Shown here: positions 41,410 through 50,698 of the stretch, piece after piece
Layout: each line of letters opens with the position of its first letter
Position numbering within the stretch: position 1 is the stretch's first letter
Assembly (NCBI GenBank): GCA_025352885.1
Contig: JANXRZ010000073.1
Span: 1-53,373, forward strand
Origin: Pseudomonadota bacterium
GTDB taxonomy: Bacteria > Pseudomonadota > Gammaproteobacteria > Burkholderiales > SG8-39
DNA length: 53,373 nt
Direction: 5' to 3'
Program-made: the position numbers and the translations under genes
Notes under the pieces: model-generated
The model's database searches: none
Told to the model about the DNA's origin: nothing
The model's input: only the letters and a program-made list of their open reading frames with translations

Positions 41410-41415
41410 TACAAT
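41410..41415 (+). promoter_or_regulatory. TACAAT -10-like box just before the amidohydrolase start
   Basis: TACAAT ends 5 bp before the ATG at 41421. If used, transcription would begin at or next to the start codon, giving a leaderless mRNA. No convincing -35 is seen at 16-18 bp upstream. Confidence 0.3.
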
Positions 41416-41420
41416 TCGCC

Positions 41421-43094
41421 ATGCCCGTACCCGACCTCATCCTGCATAACGGCCGCATCCATACGCTCGATGCGAGCGAGCGGACAGTGAATGCGCTTGC
41501 CGTGAGCGGCGGGTCGATCACCGCCGCAGGTGAAGACGCCGAAGTCCTTGCCCTGCGTGGGCCGCACACGCGCCTCCTCGACCTCGAAGGGCGCGCCGTC
41601 GTCCCCGGGTTCTACGATGCGCATCCGCACCTCGATCGCATGGGCTTGCGCGACCTGTGCGGGGTGAAGATCGCGCACTGCAAATCGGTTGCCGCGATTT
41701 GCGACGCCATCCGCGAGGCCGCCGAGCATACTCCGCCCGGGGAATGGATCGTCTCGCTGCCCATGGGCGCGCCGCCCGAGGATTACGTGTTCGACGCAGG
41801 CCAACTCGAGGAGGGGCGGTTCCCCGACCGGCATGACCTCGATCGCGCTGCGCCCGAGCATCCCGTGTACATCCGATCGCCGTGGGGCTGGTGGAGCCGG
41901 CTGCCGCTGCCTTCGGTGGCCAACAGCAAAGCGCTTGCGCTTGCCGGCGTGACGCGCGACACCGAGGCGCCGCCCAAGATCGAAATCGTCAAGGATGCTT
42001 CGGGCGAACCGACCGGCGTGTTCCTCGAGCGCAACTGGGCGCCGATCCTCGAGTACACCTTGTTCCAGTGCGTGCCCCGGTTCACGTACGAAGACCGGTA
42101 CGCGGGCTTGCGTCATGCCGTGCGCTTGAGCAACGCCGCAGGAACGACCGCCGCCTTCGAAGGACACGGAGTGACGCCGCAGGTGATCGATGCGTATCGC
42201 CGGCTGGAGGCGGCCGGCGAGTTGACGGTGCGCATGCAACTGCCGCTGTCGGTGCCGAGCGCTGCGTTTGGCGATCGAAAAATCGGCGAACTATTGGCCC
42301 ATTGGGCGCCGCGGATCGCCGGGCTGGGAAGTGACGCAGGCAGCGGAGGATGGCTGCGTGAGGGAGGCCTGTGCCTCGATGTCGCTGACCCGGATTCGGC
42401 GCGCATCATCGCGCGCGGCTATCCGTACGAGCAGTGGGCCGGGCACTTCTACCAGTCACTGCCCCATGAGCGGCTCGTCGCCCTCGGGCTGGAAGCCGCG
42501 CGCCTCGGCATCCGCGTCTGCACGCTCGTTTGCTATGAGCTCGAGCGGGTCCTGCGCGCCTTCGAGGAGATCGATGCACAGGTTTCGATTCGCGACCGGC
42601 GCTGGGTCGCGGTGCATGTTACGGAGGCGACGCCCGCGCAGATCGCGCGGATCAAGGCGCTCGGGCTGGTTGCGACCGTCACGCCGACCTTCATGTACAT
42701 GGCGAAGGACCGCTTCAACCTGCAGGCCCTCGGCGCGCGCGGCACGCCGATCCGGGCGCTCCTGGACGCAGGCATCCCGGTGGCGCTTTCAACCGACGGC
42801 GTGCCCCACTCGATGCTGTTCGCGATGTGGGAAGCGCTCGCCCGCTGGGACAACGATGGCAAGCAGACGCTCGGAGAAAGTCGCCTGACCAGGATTGAGG
42901 CCTTGCGACTGGCCACTGTCGCTGGGCATTACCTCACGTGGGACGAGGCGACGCGCGGGCCCTTGGTGCCCGGGAACGCAGCCGACTTCGTCGTGCTGGA
43001 TGAGGATCCGCTGACCTGCAAGCTCGATCGCATCCGGCACCTCGGCGTCGAGCGCACCTTCGTCGCCGGGCGCGAGGTGTTCTCCAAGCCTTAG
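41421..43094 (+). CDS. amidohydrolase family 3 (YtcJ-like)
   Basis: 557 residues: an N-terminal beta-sandwich start (LILHNGRIHTLD), the metal-site DAHPHLD, a long TIM-barrel core and the late STDGVP aspartate, followed by the closing composite segment GNAADFVVLDEDP. It matches YtcJ-type metal-dependent amidohydrolases of broad, mostly unknown substrate range. There is no ribosome site in the 5 bp after the -10-like box. Confidence 0.87.
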   Translation: MPVPDLILHNGRIHTLDASERTVNALAVSGGSITAAGEDAEVLALRGPHTRLLDLEGRAVVPGFYDAHPHLDRMGLRDLCGVKIAHCKSVAAICDAIREAAEHTPPGEWIVSLPMGAPPEDYVFDAGQLEEGRFPDRHDLDRAAPEHPVYIRSPWGWWSRLPLPSVANSKALALAGVTRDTEAPPKIEIVKDASGEPTGVFLERNWAPILEYTLFQCVPRFTYEDRYAGLRHAVRLSNAAGTTAAFEGHGVTPQVIDAYRRLEAAGELTVRMQLPLSVPSAAFGDRKIGELLAHWAPRIAGLGSDAGSGGWLREGGLCLDVADPDSARIIARGYPYEQWAGHFYQSLPHERLVALGLEAARLGIRVCTLVCYELERVLRAFEEIDAQVSIRDRRWVAVHVTEATPAQIARIKALGLVATVTPTFMYMAKDRFNLQALGARGTPIRALLDAGIPVALSTDGVPHSMLFAMWEALARWDNDGKQTLGESRLTRIEALRLATVAGHYLTWDEATRGPLVPGNAADFVVLDEDPLTCKLDRIRHLGVERTFVAGREVFSKP

Positions 43095-43122
43095 TATCGA
43101 ATTAATATACGAATTGGCCTGA

Positions 43123-43139
43123 CAGCCGCCTGGCGGCTG
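43123..43139. terminator. GC hairpin between convergent genes
   Basis: CAGCCGCC (43123-43130) and GGCGGCTG (43132-43139) are perfect inverted repeats around one base, in the 71-bp gap between two converging genes. It could serve both strands. No T-run follows on either side. Confidence 0.4.
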
Positions 43140-43165
43140 GTTCTACGAAAATCAAAGCTCGACTT

Positions 43166-43990
43166 TCAAGCCAACAGCTTCTTGATGTCCGGCGTGGAGG
43201 TCGCGCCGGCGCCCCACGTGAACGTGCCTTGCTTGAGCATCTCTTCGCCCGCCCGCAGCATTGCGCCGATGGACGCCCGCGCGAGCGCGCCGCCCGTGCT
43301 GATGCGCTTGCCGCCCGCCTCGCCCAACTGCGCGACGGTGCACTGCTGCAGGCTGGTCATGTTGAGATTGACCGGCTTTTTGACTGCCGAGCACACGCGG
43401 CGCGCGTCTTCCAGCGTCTTGATGCCGGGCGCGTAGAGCACGTCCGCACCGGCTTTCTCGAACGCCTGCAGGCGCTTGATCGTGTCGTCGAGGTCGTTGA
43501 TGCCGTGGATCAGGTTCTCGGCGCGCGCGCAGAACATGAATTTGAAGGGCAGCTTCATTACCGCTTCGACGGCGGCCTGCACGCGCTCGACGGCAAGCGA
43601 AAAGGCGTAGATCGGTTTCGCATCGTCGCCGGTGAAATCCTCGATCGAGCCGCCGACGAGACCCGCCTCCGCGCCGCGGACCAGCGTCTGTGCTGCCACC
43701 TTCGGGTCATCGGCGAACCCGTTCTCGAGGTCGGCACTGACCGGCAGGCTGGTGGCGGCGCACAGGTCCTTGCAGTGGGCGAGCATCTGCTCGAGGCCCA
43801 CTTCGCCGTCGAGCTTCGCAAGGGAGAACGCATACCCGGCGCTCGTCGTGGCCAGCGCTTCGTAGCCGATCGATTCGAGCATCTTGGCCGAGCCCGCGTC
43901 CCAAGGATTGGGAATGACGAAGATGCCGGGGCGCTCGTGCAGCGCCTGGAAGCGCTTGGCTTTTTCAGCTTGGGTGATCGAGGCAGTCAT
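43166..43990 (-). CDS. isocitrate lyase/PEP mutase-superfamily enzyme
   Basis: 274-residue TIM-barrel enzyme with PNPWDAGSAKMLESIGY, the metal/substrate loop SADLENGFADDP, and SIEDF. These are the features of the oxaloacetate decarboxylase/PEP mutase-like branch. It lacks the KKCGH loop of isocitrate lyase itself. It probably cleaves or rearranges a 2-oxo or 2-hydroxy acid. Divergent from the ammonia-lyase gene. Confidence 0.87.
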   Translation of the reverse strand: MTASITQAEKAKRFQALHERPGIFVIPNPWDAGSAKMLESIGYEALATTSAGYAFSLAKLDGEVGLEQMLAHCKDLCAATSLPVSADLENGFADDPKVAAQTLVRGAEAGLVGGSIEDFTGDDAKPIYAFSLAVERVQAAVEAVMKLPFKFMFCARAENLIHGINDLDDTIKRLQAFEKAGADVLYAPGIKTLEDARRVCSAVKKPVNLNMTSLQQCTVAQLGEAGGKRISTGGALARASIGAMLRAGEEMLKQGTFTWGAGATSTPDIKKLLA

Positions 43991-44090
43991 GGTCGTTGCT
44001 CCGTTGAGGTGGCGCCGGCAGCGGTCATTTTATTCAGGATCACGGACCCGGACGAGTGAAACTGCGATTCTGTGATCGTCTCGGGGCAGA

Positions 44091-45326
44091 ATGGACGCCA
44101 TGATTTTTTACAACCCTCGCGCCGTCCGCAGCGCGTATCCCGCAAACGTGGCTGCCATCCTCGATATTCGCCGCGCGAGAGAGTGTCGCCGCTGGCTAAA
44201 ATCATGGCCGATGCTCAACCCGGCGCCGACGCCGGTGTGGGACCTGCCGGCTGCTGCGCAGCGGCTGGGTGTGGGCGCAATCCTCGTCAAGGACGAATCG
44301 GCGCGCTCGGTGCTGGGCAGTTTCAAGGTGCTCGGCGCGCCCGCAGCGCTCCTGCGCCTGGTGCTCGCGCGCCTTCCTGACTCTGACCCCGAAAAGATTT
44401 TGCGCGGCGTTTATGCCGACGCCCTCAAGGACCTCGTCGTCATCAGTGCGACCGACGGCAACCATGGCCGGGCGCTTGCCGCGGCTGCCCGCAGCGCCGG
44501 GATCCGGTGCGTCATCGTGCTGCATGCAAAGGTCGATGGGGAGCGTGAAGCAGCTATTGCAGCGCTCGGCGCGGAGATCGTCCGCGTGGCCGGCAACTAC
44601 GACGATTCGGTGCGCGAGGCCGCCCGTCTTGCGGACGAACATGGCTGGCAGGTCGTCTCGGACACTTCATACGAAGGCTACGAGACGATTCCGCGCGACG
44701 TCATGCAGGGCTACGGCGTGATGGTCGATGAGCTGCTCGACGGCACCGGAAATGCACCTTGCCCGTACACGCACGTAGTCGTGCAGGGCGGCGTTGGTGG
44801 GCTCGCTGCCGGCGTGTTCAGTTACTTTTGGGAACGTTACGGCGAACAGCGTCCGGTCTTCGTCATCGTCGAGCCCGAGCAGGCCGATTGCCTCTTGCAG
44901 AGCGCGCTGGCCGGCGAACCGCGGGCGGCAAGCGGCTCGGTCGACTCGGTGATGGCCGGGCTCGCATGCGGCGAAGTGTCGCCGCTGGCGTGGGAGATCC
45001 TGGAGCCCTGCGTGGACGTGTTCATGACCGTCACCGACGCAGAGGCTGTCGCCGCCATGCGCGCGCTCGCCCGCCCTTCCGGCGGCGACGTCCCGATCCT
45101 CAGCGGGGAGTCTGGCGCCGCGGGGTTCGCAGCGCTGCGAGCTCTCGGACTGGATCGCACGGCGCGGGTCTTGCTTTTCAATACCGAGGGCGCCACGGCG
45201 CCCGCGCTTTACGAACGCATGGCGGGCCTCGCGCCCGCCGACGTGCTGCACGCCCAGGCCGGGTGGCTGGCCGCACGCAATGACAACCCGGCCGAACGTG
45301 GGAAAAATGCGAGGGGAACGGCATGA
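44091..45326 (+). CDS. dpaL: diaminopropionate ammonia-lyase-like PLP enzyme
   Basis: 411 residues, fold type II PLP enzyme. The N-terminus (FYNPRAVRSAYP) and ILVKDESARSVLGSFKVLGAP, with the Schiff-base Lys, match diaminopropionate ammonia-lyase. The phosphate-loop region VVQGGVGGLAAG and ATDGNHGRALA follow. It would convert 2,3-diaminopropionate to pyruvate and ammonia. ATG 44100 is an alternative start. It overlaps the PxpA-like gene by 4 bp. Confidence 0.85.
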   Translation: MDAMIFYNPRAVRSAYPANVAAILDIRRARECRRWLKSWPMLNPAPTPVWDLPAAAQRLGVGAILVKDESARSVLGSFKVLGAPAALLRLVLARLPDSDPEKILRGVYADALKDLVVISATDGNHGRALAAAARSAGIRCVIVLHAKVDGEREAAIAALGAEIVRVAGNYDDSVREAARLADEHGWQVVSDTSYEGYETIPRDVMQGYGVMVDELLDGTGNAPCPYTHVVVQGGVGGLAAGVFSYFWERYGEQRPVFVIVEPEQADCLLQSALAGEPRAASGSVDSVMAGLACGEVSPLAWEILEPCVDVFMTVTDAEAVAAMRALARPSGGDVPILSGESGAAGFAALRALGLDRTARVLLFNTEGATAPALYERMAGLAPADVLHAQAGWLAARNDNPAERGKNARGTA

Positions 45327-46096
45327 TCAAGCAGGTCAACCTGAATGCCGACCTGGGCGAGAGCTTCGGTCATTACAAGGTAGGCGATGATGCCGGCGTG
45401 ATGCAGCACATCAAGTCGGCCAGCGTCGCGTGCGGATTTCACGGCGGGGATGCGGTGGTGATGGACAACGCGGTGAAGCTCGCGGCGGCCAACGGCGTGT
45501 CCATCGGCGCGCATCCCGGGTTCAACGACCTGTGGGGCTTCGGCCGACGCCAGATCCAGATGCGCACCGAGGACTTGGAACTCCTCGTGCTCTACCAGAT
45601 CGGTGCGCTGCAGGCGATCGCGCGCAGCCACGGCCAGCGCGTGACGCATGTGAAGCCGCACGGTGCGCTGAACAACATGGCCCACGTGGATGCGGGCTAT
45701 GCGATGGCCATCGCCCGCGGCGTGCAAAAAGCGGATCCCGAACTGATCTTCGTGGCGAACTGCCATTCGGAAATGGTCCAGGCCGGCAAGAGCCTCGGGC
45801 TCAAGGTGGCGCACGAAGCGTACGTGGACCGCACCTACGACGACACGGGGATCATGACTTCGCGACGCGAGCCGGACGCCGTCATCCATGACCCGAAGAA
45901 GGCCGTCGCGCAGGTCATGTCCTTCATCCGTGAGGGCGCGATCGTGACGCGCAACGGCAAGCGCCTTCCCACGCCGATCCATACCTTCTGCACCCACGGT
46001 GACGAAGCGACCGCGGCGCCGCTGCTGCGCGAAGTGCGCGCCGCGCTTGCCGCCGAAGGCGTTGACGTCGTCCCCCTCACCCAGCTCAGCCTCTAA
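45323..46096 (+). CDS. pxpA: LamB/YcsF family protein (5-oxoprolinase subunit A-like)
   Basis: 257 residues starting NLNADLGESFGHYKVGDD, the family signature, followed by ACGFHGGD and IGAHPGFND. Length is typical. PxpA normally acts with PxpB and PxpC in ATP-dependent 5-oxoproline cleavage, and neither partner is nearby, so the function here may differ. It overlaps the ammonia-lyase stop (ATGA) and is followed after 7 bp by a Bug-type gene. Confidence 0.85.
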   Translation: MIKQVNLNADLGESFGHYKVGDDAGVMQHIKSASVACGFHGGDAVVMDNAVKLAAANGVSIGAHPGFNDLWGFGRRQIQMRTEDLELLVLYQIGALQAIARSHGQRVTHVKPHGALNNMAHVDAGYAMAIARGVQKADPELIFVANCHSEMVQAGKSLGLKVAHEAYVDRTYDDTGIMTSRREPDAVIHDPKKAVAQVMSFIREGAIVTRNGKRLPTPIHTFCTHGDEATAAPLLREVRAALAAEGVDVVPLTQLSL

Positions 46097-46103
46097 GGCC
46101 CGC

Positions 46104-47063
46104 ATGAAGATCCTTCTCGCCCTGCTCTTCTCCTTGTGCGCCGTCTTGCCCGCGCAGGCACAGAACTACCCCACGCGTTCGATCAAGCTCTTCGTGCCTT
46201 TTCCGCCCGGCGGATTCTCGGATCTCTATGCACGCGCTATTGCCGCCAGGATGTCCGACACCTTCGGCCAGGCGGTCGTGGTGGAGAACAAGCCCGGTGC
46301 CGGCGGGAACATCGCCGCCGATGCCGTCGCCAAGAGCGCCCCGGACGGCTACACGCTGGTCATGGGCACCATCGGCACGCATGCCATCAACGCAACGCTG
46401 TTTCCGAAACTGCCCTATGACCCGGTCAAGGACTTCGCGGCGGTGGCTTTCGTCGTCGATGCCGACGGCTTGCTGGTCGCTCATACCACCGTGGAAGCCA
46501 ATACCGTCGGCGAACTCATTGCGCTCGCGAAGAGTAAGCCCGGCGTGCTGAACTACGCTTCAGCCGGGCCCGGAAGCACCAGCCACCTCGCCGCTGAAGT
46601 CTTCAAGCAGCGCACCGGCACGCAGATCACGCATATCCCCTACAAAGGCAACGTTCCCGCGCTGCTCGACGTCGTTGCGGGCAACGCGCAAATCAGCTTC
46701 GCGACACTCGCGACCGTCGTGCCGCACGTGAAGAGCGGACGCCTGAAGCCTTTGGGTGTCCTTGGATCCCACCGCTCTGCCGCCCTGCCCAACGTGCCCA
46801 CCATTGCGGAATCCGGCGTCCCCGGCTTCGACGTCGGCAACTGGACCGCGATGTTCGCGCCGGCCGGCACGCCTCCCGCGGTGGTGGCGAAGCTCAACGC
46901 GGAAGTGGTGCGCGTGATGAAGCTGCCCGAGATCCAGACGCGGATGGTGGACGAGGGCATGCGCACAACGGCGATGACGCCGAAGCAGTTCGGCGACTTC
47001 GTTCAGGCGGAAGTGAAGCGGTGGGGCGAGGTGGTAAGACGGGTGGGAGTTACAGCGGAGTAG
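46104..47063 (+). CDS. Bug-type tripartite tricarboxylate transporter solute-binding protein
   Basis: 319 residues from ATG 46104; the frame is open upstream but only this start begins a signal peptide (KILLALLFSLCAVLPAQAQ). Bug motifs: VPFPPGGFSD, VVENKPGAGGNIAAD, IPYKGNVPALLDVVAGN and LPNVPTIAESGVPG. It is the second Bug protein in the window and the last gene of the dpaL-pxpA group, so its ligand may be an amino-acid-related carboxylate. Confidence 0.9.
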   Translation: MKILLALLFSLCAVLPAQAQNYPTRSIKLFVPFPPGGFSDLYARAIAARMSDTFGQAVVVENKPGAGGNIAADAVAKSAPDGYTLVMGTIGTHAINATLFPKLPYDPVKDFAAVAFVVDADGLLVAHTTVEANTVGELIALAKSKPGVLNYASAGPGSTSHLAAEVFKQRTGTQITHIPYKGNVPALLDVVAGNAQISFATLATVVPHVKSGRLKPLGVLGSHRSAALPNVPTIAESGVPGFDVGNWTAMFAPAGTPPAVVAKLNAEVVRVMKLPEIQTRMVDEGMRTTAMTPKQFGDFVQAEVKRWGEVVRRVGVTAE

Positions 47064-47142
47064 ATCGAAACCGCAACCGATCGAAAATCACCAGCACGAT
47101 GCAGGCCCCGAACGTTAAGCGCCGCACACTTAATGGTAGGTG

Positions 47143-47562
47143 CTATCTGCTGTTCGGTTGGCGTGGCTGATCTTCCGCCTGCGGCATAGACCCGCCGGCA
47201 GCGAATCCGTGACCCGTACCAGTAGCACCTTCATTGGAAACAGTATTGACGAGCTTGCCACTTGAATCAAAGCTGAAAGTGTAATTGCTGTGCCGTACAT
47301 CCGACCCGCCGACCAACCCTCCGATATATGGAATAAATGATGCGGGGCGCGCTTGTGCCTGCACCCCCGTGTAAGAAATTGACCGCTGACCGTTTATATT
47401 TGTTCTTGAGGTCGGCGCCCCCAAAACGGCAATGATCTGCGCCTCAGTTGTTTCGCCGCGCTTGAATTGCTGAACTTGTTGTTCGTTGACAATCACGCCA
47501 GATGCCATGCAGCCGCAAAGCAAAATGACGCTAGCAGCCACTACCACCATTTTCGTTTTCAT
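47143..47562 (-). CDS. SmpA/OmlA-like lipoprotein
   Basis: 139 residues from ATG 47560-47562 (GGGGGAAATT upstream). Lipobox LLCGC gives a lipidated N-terminus. The mature part has FKRGETTEAQIIAVLGAPTS and a YTFSFDSSGKLVN strand, the BamE-like fold, and ends in a low-complexity tail. This gene and its flanks are visibly richer in A+T than the surrounding catabolic genes, so recent acquisition is possible. Confidence 0.75.
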   Translation of the reverse strand: MKTKMVVVAASVILLCGCMASGVIVNEQQVQQFKRGETTEAQIIAVLGAPTSRTNINGQRSISYTGVQAQARPASFIPYIGGLVGGSDVRHSNYTFSFDSSGKLVNTVSNEGATGTGHGFAAGGSMPQAEDQPRQPNSR

Positions 47563-47932
47563 AATTTCCCCCGGTTGACCAGCCTGAATTTCCACGCCAA
47601 AATATAATTTCGTAGCGCCCACTGCGTTGATCCCGCGCAAAACTACGTTCGAAAGTACATCTTAAGTGCCATTTTCGGCAATAGGCAACACGGTCGTCTG
47701 CGGATGCTTGATTCGTAGCCACTCTACGGAAGAAGTATAGGAAACAGCGGTTTCAGAAATCGTAGTGAAATCAAGCTCGCAGCGCTTGCCAATTTACTTG
47801 TAACCCCGGGTACCCAAGGCCATCAAACGGCAGTTACGGCACGTTTACGGCACACGTCCGCTCAACATCCGGTTGTCGTGTTTCCGATATGCTTAAATTT
47901 CTGGGTCTTTCCCATTTGAGCGCGTGTACGAA
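47563..47932. other. non-coding, lower-GC gap with a tandem direct repeat
   Basis: I see no convincing gene in this 370-bp stretch. It holds TTACGGCAC twice at an 11-bp interval (47834-47842 and 47845-47853). The only open frames are short and have no recognisable domain. The composition differs from the neighbours, so it could be the remains of an insertion boundary. Confidence 0.5.
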
Positions 47933-48418
47933 TCAAGATGGAAGAAGGCGAACGGGACGCTCATCAGCCCCACGATTTCGCTTGTTAACCTCGACGTTAA
48001 AAGACTTGAAGAAATCATCCGCCACTTTCTTTGCAACTGAATCTATCAGCCGTGAGCCGATCTGAGCTAGCTTGCCGCCGACGTTTGCAGTTACCACGTA
48101 ACTCAGTCGGGTGTCGGGCCCCTCTGCGGTAAGCGTCACATGTGCGCTGCCGGTGGCAAAACCGGCTGCCCCGCCCTGTCCCTTAAAGTTGAGCGAATAA
48201 GACTTGAGGGGATCGATGTCCGCCTGTTTCAGCAGGCCTGTGAACTTTGCGCTGATTGGACCGATCCGGGCCACCATGACGACCTGCATTGCGTCCTCAG
48301 CCGTCGACGAAATTGATTCGCATCCTGGGATGCACGCTTTCAAAACGTCGGCGTCGTTGAGCGCCTCCCACGTGGCCTGAGGAGATCCTTGCACCAGCTG
48401 AAGCCCGGTCATTTCCAT
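47933..48418 (-). CDS. CoxG-like SRPBCC protein
   Basis: 161 residues starting with the CoxG pattern (LQLVQGSPQATWEALNDADVLKACIPGCESI), followed by KFTGLLKQADIDPLKSYSL and GKLAQIGSRLID. This is the carbon monoxide dehydrogenase subunit G family, which acts in maturation or membrane attachment of Mo-hydroxylases. No coxMSL genes are beside it. It is the last gene of amidase-isomerase-CoxG, 11 bp after the isomerase gene. Confidence 0.88.
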   Translation of the reverse strand: MEMTGLQLVQGSPQATWEALNDADVLKACIPGCESISSTAEDAMQVVMVARIGPISAKFTGLLKQADIDPLKSYSLNFKGQGGAAGFATGSAHVTLTAEGPDTRLSYVVTANVGGKLAQIGSRLIDSVAKKVADDFFKSFNVEVNKRNRGADERPVRLLPS

Positions 48419-48429
48419 ATGGTTTCCTG

Positions 48430-49200
48430 TTAGGCCTCGGTCGCTAGTTTGTAGCGGCCGCTTCCAAGCGAGCCGGCCCCGGGGATTTTTGTCTCTAAGC
48501 CGAGCGCACTAAGCATGCGCCAAGCGGTGCACACTGAGGTGGAGGTCACGGGCTTCCCGAGCATTTGTTCGGCGCGCTCGATCGCGGGCAAAGATTGCAT
48601 CTGGACGCAAGCCGACAGCACCACCACGTCCACGTCCGAAAGGTCGAGTTTCTTGACGTCTTCCAGCAGGAGCATCGGATCGCGATCGGCAACCTTCAGG
48701 TTGTCTGCGATTTCGAAGCAGGCATGATCCTTCACCGAAATGCCTTCGGCCTCGATGTAGGAAACGACCAGGCTGGTGAGGGGCTTGGTATAAGGCGCGA
48801 GCAGGGCAATCCGCTTGGCGCCCATTGCCTTCAATCCCTCAATCAAGGCTCCCGCAGAGGTGGCCACTTTCGCATCGGCGCCGTTCTCGAGCACCGCCGC
48901 GCGCAATTCGCTTTCCACCGTCCGGTGGTAACCATGGCCCATCGCCATGATGGCGACGAGGCACGCCGTGCTGAGCACATCGACGCGCGCGTCGGATAGT
49001 TCTGCGGCGCATCGAATGCCTTCCTTGTTCATCTTGACGAGTTCCTCCGGCGTCACCTTGTGCATGCGCATCCGGCTCGAATGGAACGTGAATCGCTCCG
49101 GAGCGACGCCCGCGCGTGCGTGCAGCATCGCGGGGATCTCGGTCTCCATCGTGGTGTTCGAACTCGGCACGATCTGGCCGATCCTGTACGCACGCTGCAT
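48430..49200 (-). CDS. maleate isomerase/Asp-Glu racemase superfamily protein
   Basis: 256 residues from ATG 49198-49200 (AGGGA upstream). It begins RIGQIVPSSNTTMETEIP, typical of maleate cis-trans isomerases and arylmalonate decarboxylase relatives. Two catalytic-type Cys lie in VLSTACLVAIM and VVLSACVQMQS. Paired with an amidase, a maleamate-to-fumarate type step is conceivable but not proven. It starts 10 bp after the amidase gene. Confidence 0.85.
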   Translation of the reverse strand: MQRAYRIGQIVPSSNTTMETEIPAMLHARAGVAPERFTFHSSRMRMHKVTPEELVKMNKEGIRCAAELSDARVDVLSTACLVAIMAMGHGYHRTVESELRAAVLENGADAKVATSAGALIEGLKAMGAKRIALLAPYTKPLTSLVVSYIEAEGISVKDHACFEIADNLKVADRDPMLLLEDVKKLDLSDVDVVVLSACVQMQSLPAIERAEQMLGKPVTSTSVCTAWRMLSALGLETKIPGAGSLGSGRYKLATEA

Positions 49201-49210
49201 GATTGTGTCC

Positions 49211-50659
49211 CTAGAGATGATCAGTTGAAGCGGATTCGAGCGGGGGGCGCCCGATCTGCACCGGCCGCGTGGACTCGTACAGGTGGGCCGCCCGCAGCAC
49301 TGCTGCATCTGCGAAGCGCGCGCCGATGATCTGCAGGCCCACCGGCAGGCCCTCTTTCGTCAAACCGCAAGGCACCGAGATGGCGGGCTGTTGCGTCATG
49401 TTGAATACATACCCGAACGGAGTCCACGCGCGCGTGTCCGGGAAATCGGCGAAATCCTCCGGCGTCCAGCGCTCCGCAGTGAACGCCGGCACGGCCACGG
49501 TCGGTGTCAGCAGCAGGGCGTAGTCCGAAAGGAACTCGTGAAGCTTGCGCGCCAGCGCCCGACGCGCGTCCTGGGCGGCGAGATACTGCGCAACGGTGAC
49601 GCGCTCGCCCTGCTCTACCACATCGCGCAGGGCGGCACCCATGAGTTCCCGCTGTGCTGCGGAGAATTTTCCCATCGTGTACGCGAAGCCCGAACGGAAT
49701 AGCGTCAGGAAATGCTCGATCGGATTGTCGATTCCGGGGTCGGCCTGCTCCACGATGAATCCAAGACTTTCGAAATGGCGCGCCGCGCTTGCAACCAACG
49801 CCGCCACTTGCGGATCCACTTTCGGCGCATATCCGAGCCCGGCACTGAAGGCGATCCTGATCTTCCCGGCCGCAGGTCCGCCGGATTGCGGCCGATCCGA
49901 CAGGAGGGCGGGGTAATCGACGTCATCCGGCGGCAACATCTCCGCATCACGGTGATCGGCTCTCGCCACTGCGTTCATGACGATCGCCACGTCTTTCACC
50001 GTGCGCGCGATGATGCCGGGCGAAGACAACGCCCCAGCAACGTTTGGTGGATAAGTAGGCAGGCGCCCTCCGGTAGGCTTGAACCCGACGCTTCCGCAAA
50101 GACTCGCGGGAATTCGGGTCGACCCGCCGGCATCGGTAGACAGCGCAGCCTGGCCCATGCCGGACGCCACTGCGGCCGCCGCGCCGCCGCTGGAGCCGCC
50201 AGCGTTTTTGCGCAGATCCCAAGGATTGCGAGTGATCCCGGTGAGCGGGCTGATGGTGACGGGGCCGGCGCCGAATTCGGGAGTCGTGGTAATGCCGAGG
50301 AACGTCGCGCCGCTACTCAAGGCGTGATCGACCACCGGGGCGCTTTCCGCAACCGCCGCTTCGCTGGTGGCGAGCGAACCGCGCCGGAACGCAAAGCCTT
50401 TCACCATCAGCGTGTCTTTTACCGAGATGGGGACGCCGTCGAGTGGTCCGAGCGGTGTGCCCGCCGTCCAGCGACGTTCGGCCTCGCGTGCCTCGGCCAG
50501 CGCCCGTTCGCCGGCCACCACTGTGAAGGCGTTGATCTTCCCGTTGTGCTGCGTGATTCGCTCCAGTGCGGAGCTGACTACTTCAACTGGCGAAAGCGTC
50601 CTCGTGCGATAGGCCTCGACCACGGCGGCAAGCGGCAGATACGCAATGTCATCGCTCAT
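49211..50659 (-). CDS. amidase-signature family amidase
   Basis: 482 residues with the Ser-cisSer-Lys triad: Lys in ISVKDTLMVKG, cis-Ser in NAGGSSGGAAAAVASG and nucleophile Ser in STDAGGSTRIPAS. It hydrolyses an amide of unknown identity. First gene of the three-gene operon, under a candidate promoter at 50729-50756 and a candidate IclR operator just downstream of that promoter. Confidence 0.92.
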   Translation of the reverse strand: MSDDIAYLPLAAVVEAYRTRTLSPVEVVSSALERITQHNGKINAFTVVAGERALAEAREAERRWTAGTPLGPLDGVPISVKDTLMVKGFAFRRGSLATSEAAVAESAPVVDHALSSGATFLGITTTPEFGAGPVTISPLTGITRNPWDLRKNAGGSSGGAAAAVASGMGQAALSTDAGGSTRIPASLCGSVGFKPTGGRLPTYPPNVAGALSSPGIIARTVKDVAIVMNAVARADHRDAEMLPPDDVDYPALLSDRPQSGGPAAGKIRIAFSAGLGYAPKVDPQVAALVASAARHFESLGFIVEQADPGIDNPIEHFLTLFRSGFAYTMGKFSAAQRELMGAALRDVVEQGERVTVAQYLAAQDARRALARKLHEFLSDYALLLTPTVAVPAFTAERWTPEDFADFPDTRAWTPFGYVFNMTQQPAISVPCGLTKEGLPVGLQIIGARFADAAVLRAAHLYESTRPVQIGRPPLESASTDHL

Positions 50660-50698
50660 GGATCAGCGGCCTCAATCTACGAGTGTGGGCGAAAATAA

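Noticed and set aside
44036..44078. GATCAC...GTGATC inverted repeat upstream of the ammonia-lyase gene
   Set aside because: Only six bases per arm with about 30 bp between; expected by chance at this length.
47115..47133. TTAAG/CTTAA hairpin after the lipoprotein gene as a terminator
   Set aside because: Five-base AT-rich stem with a 9-nt loop and no T-run; too weak to call.
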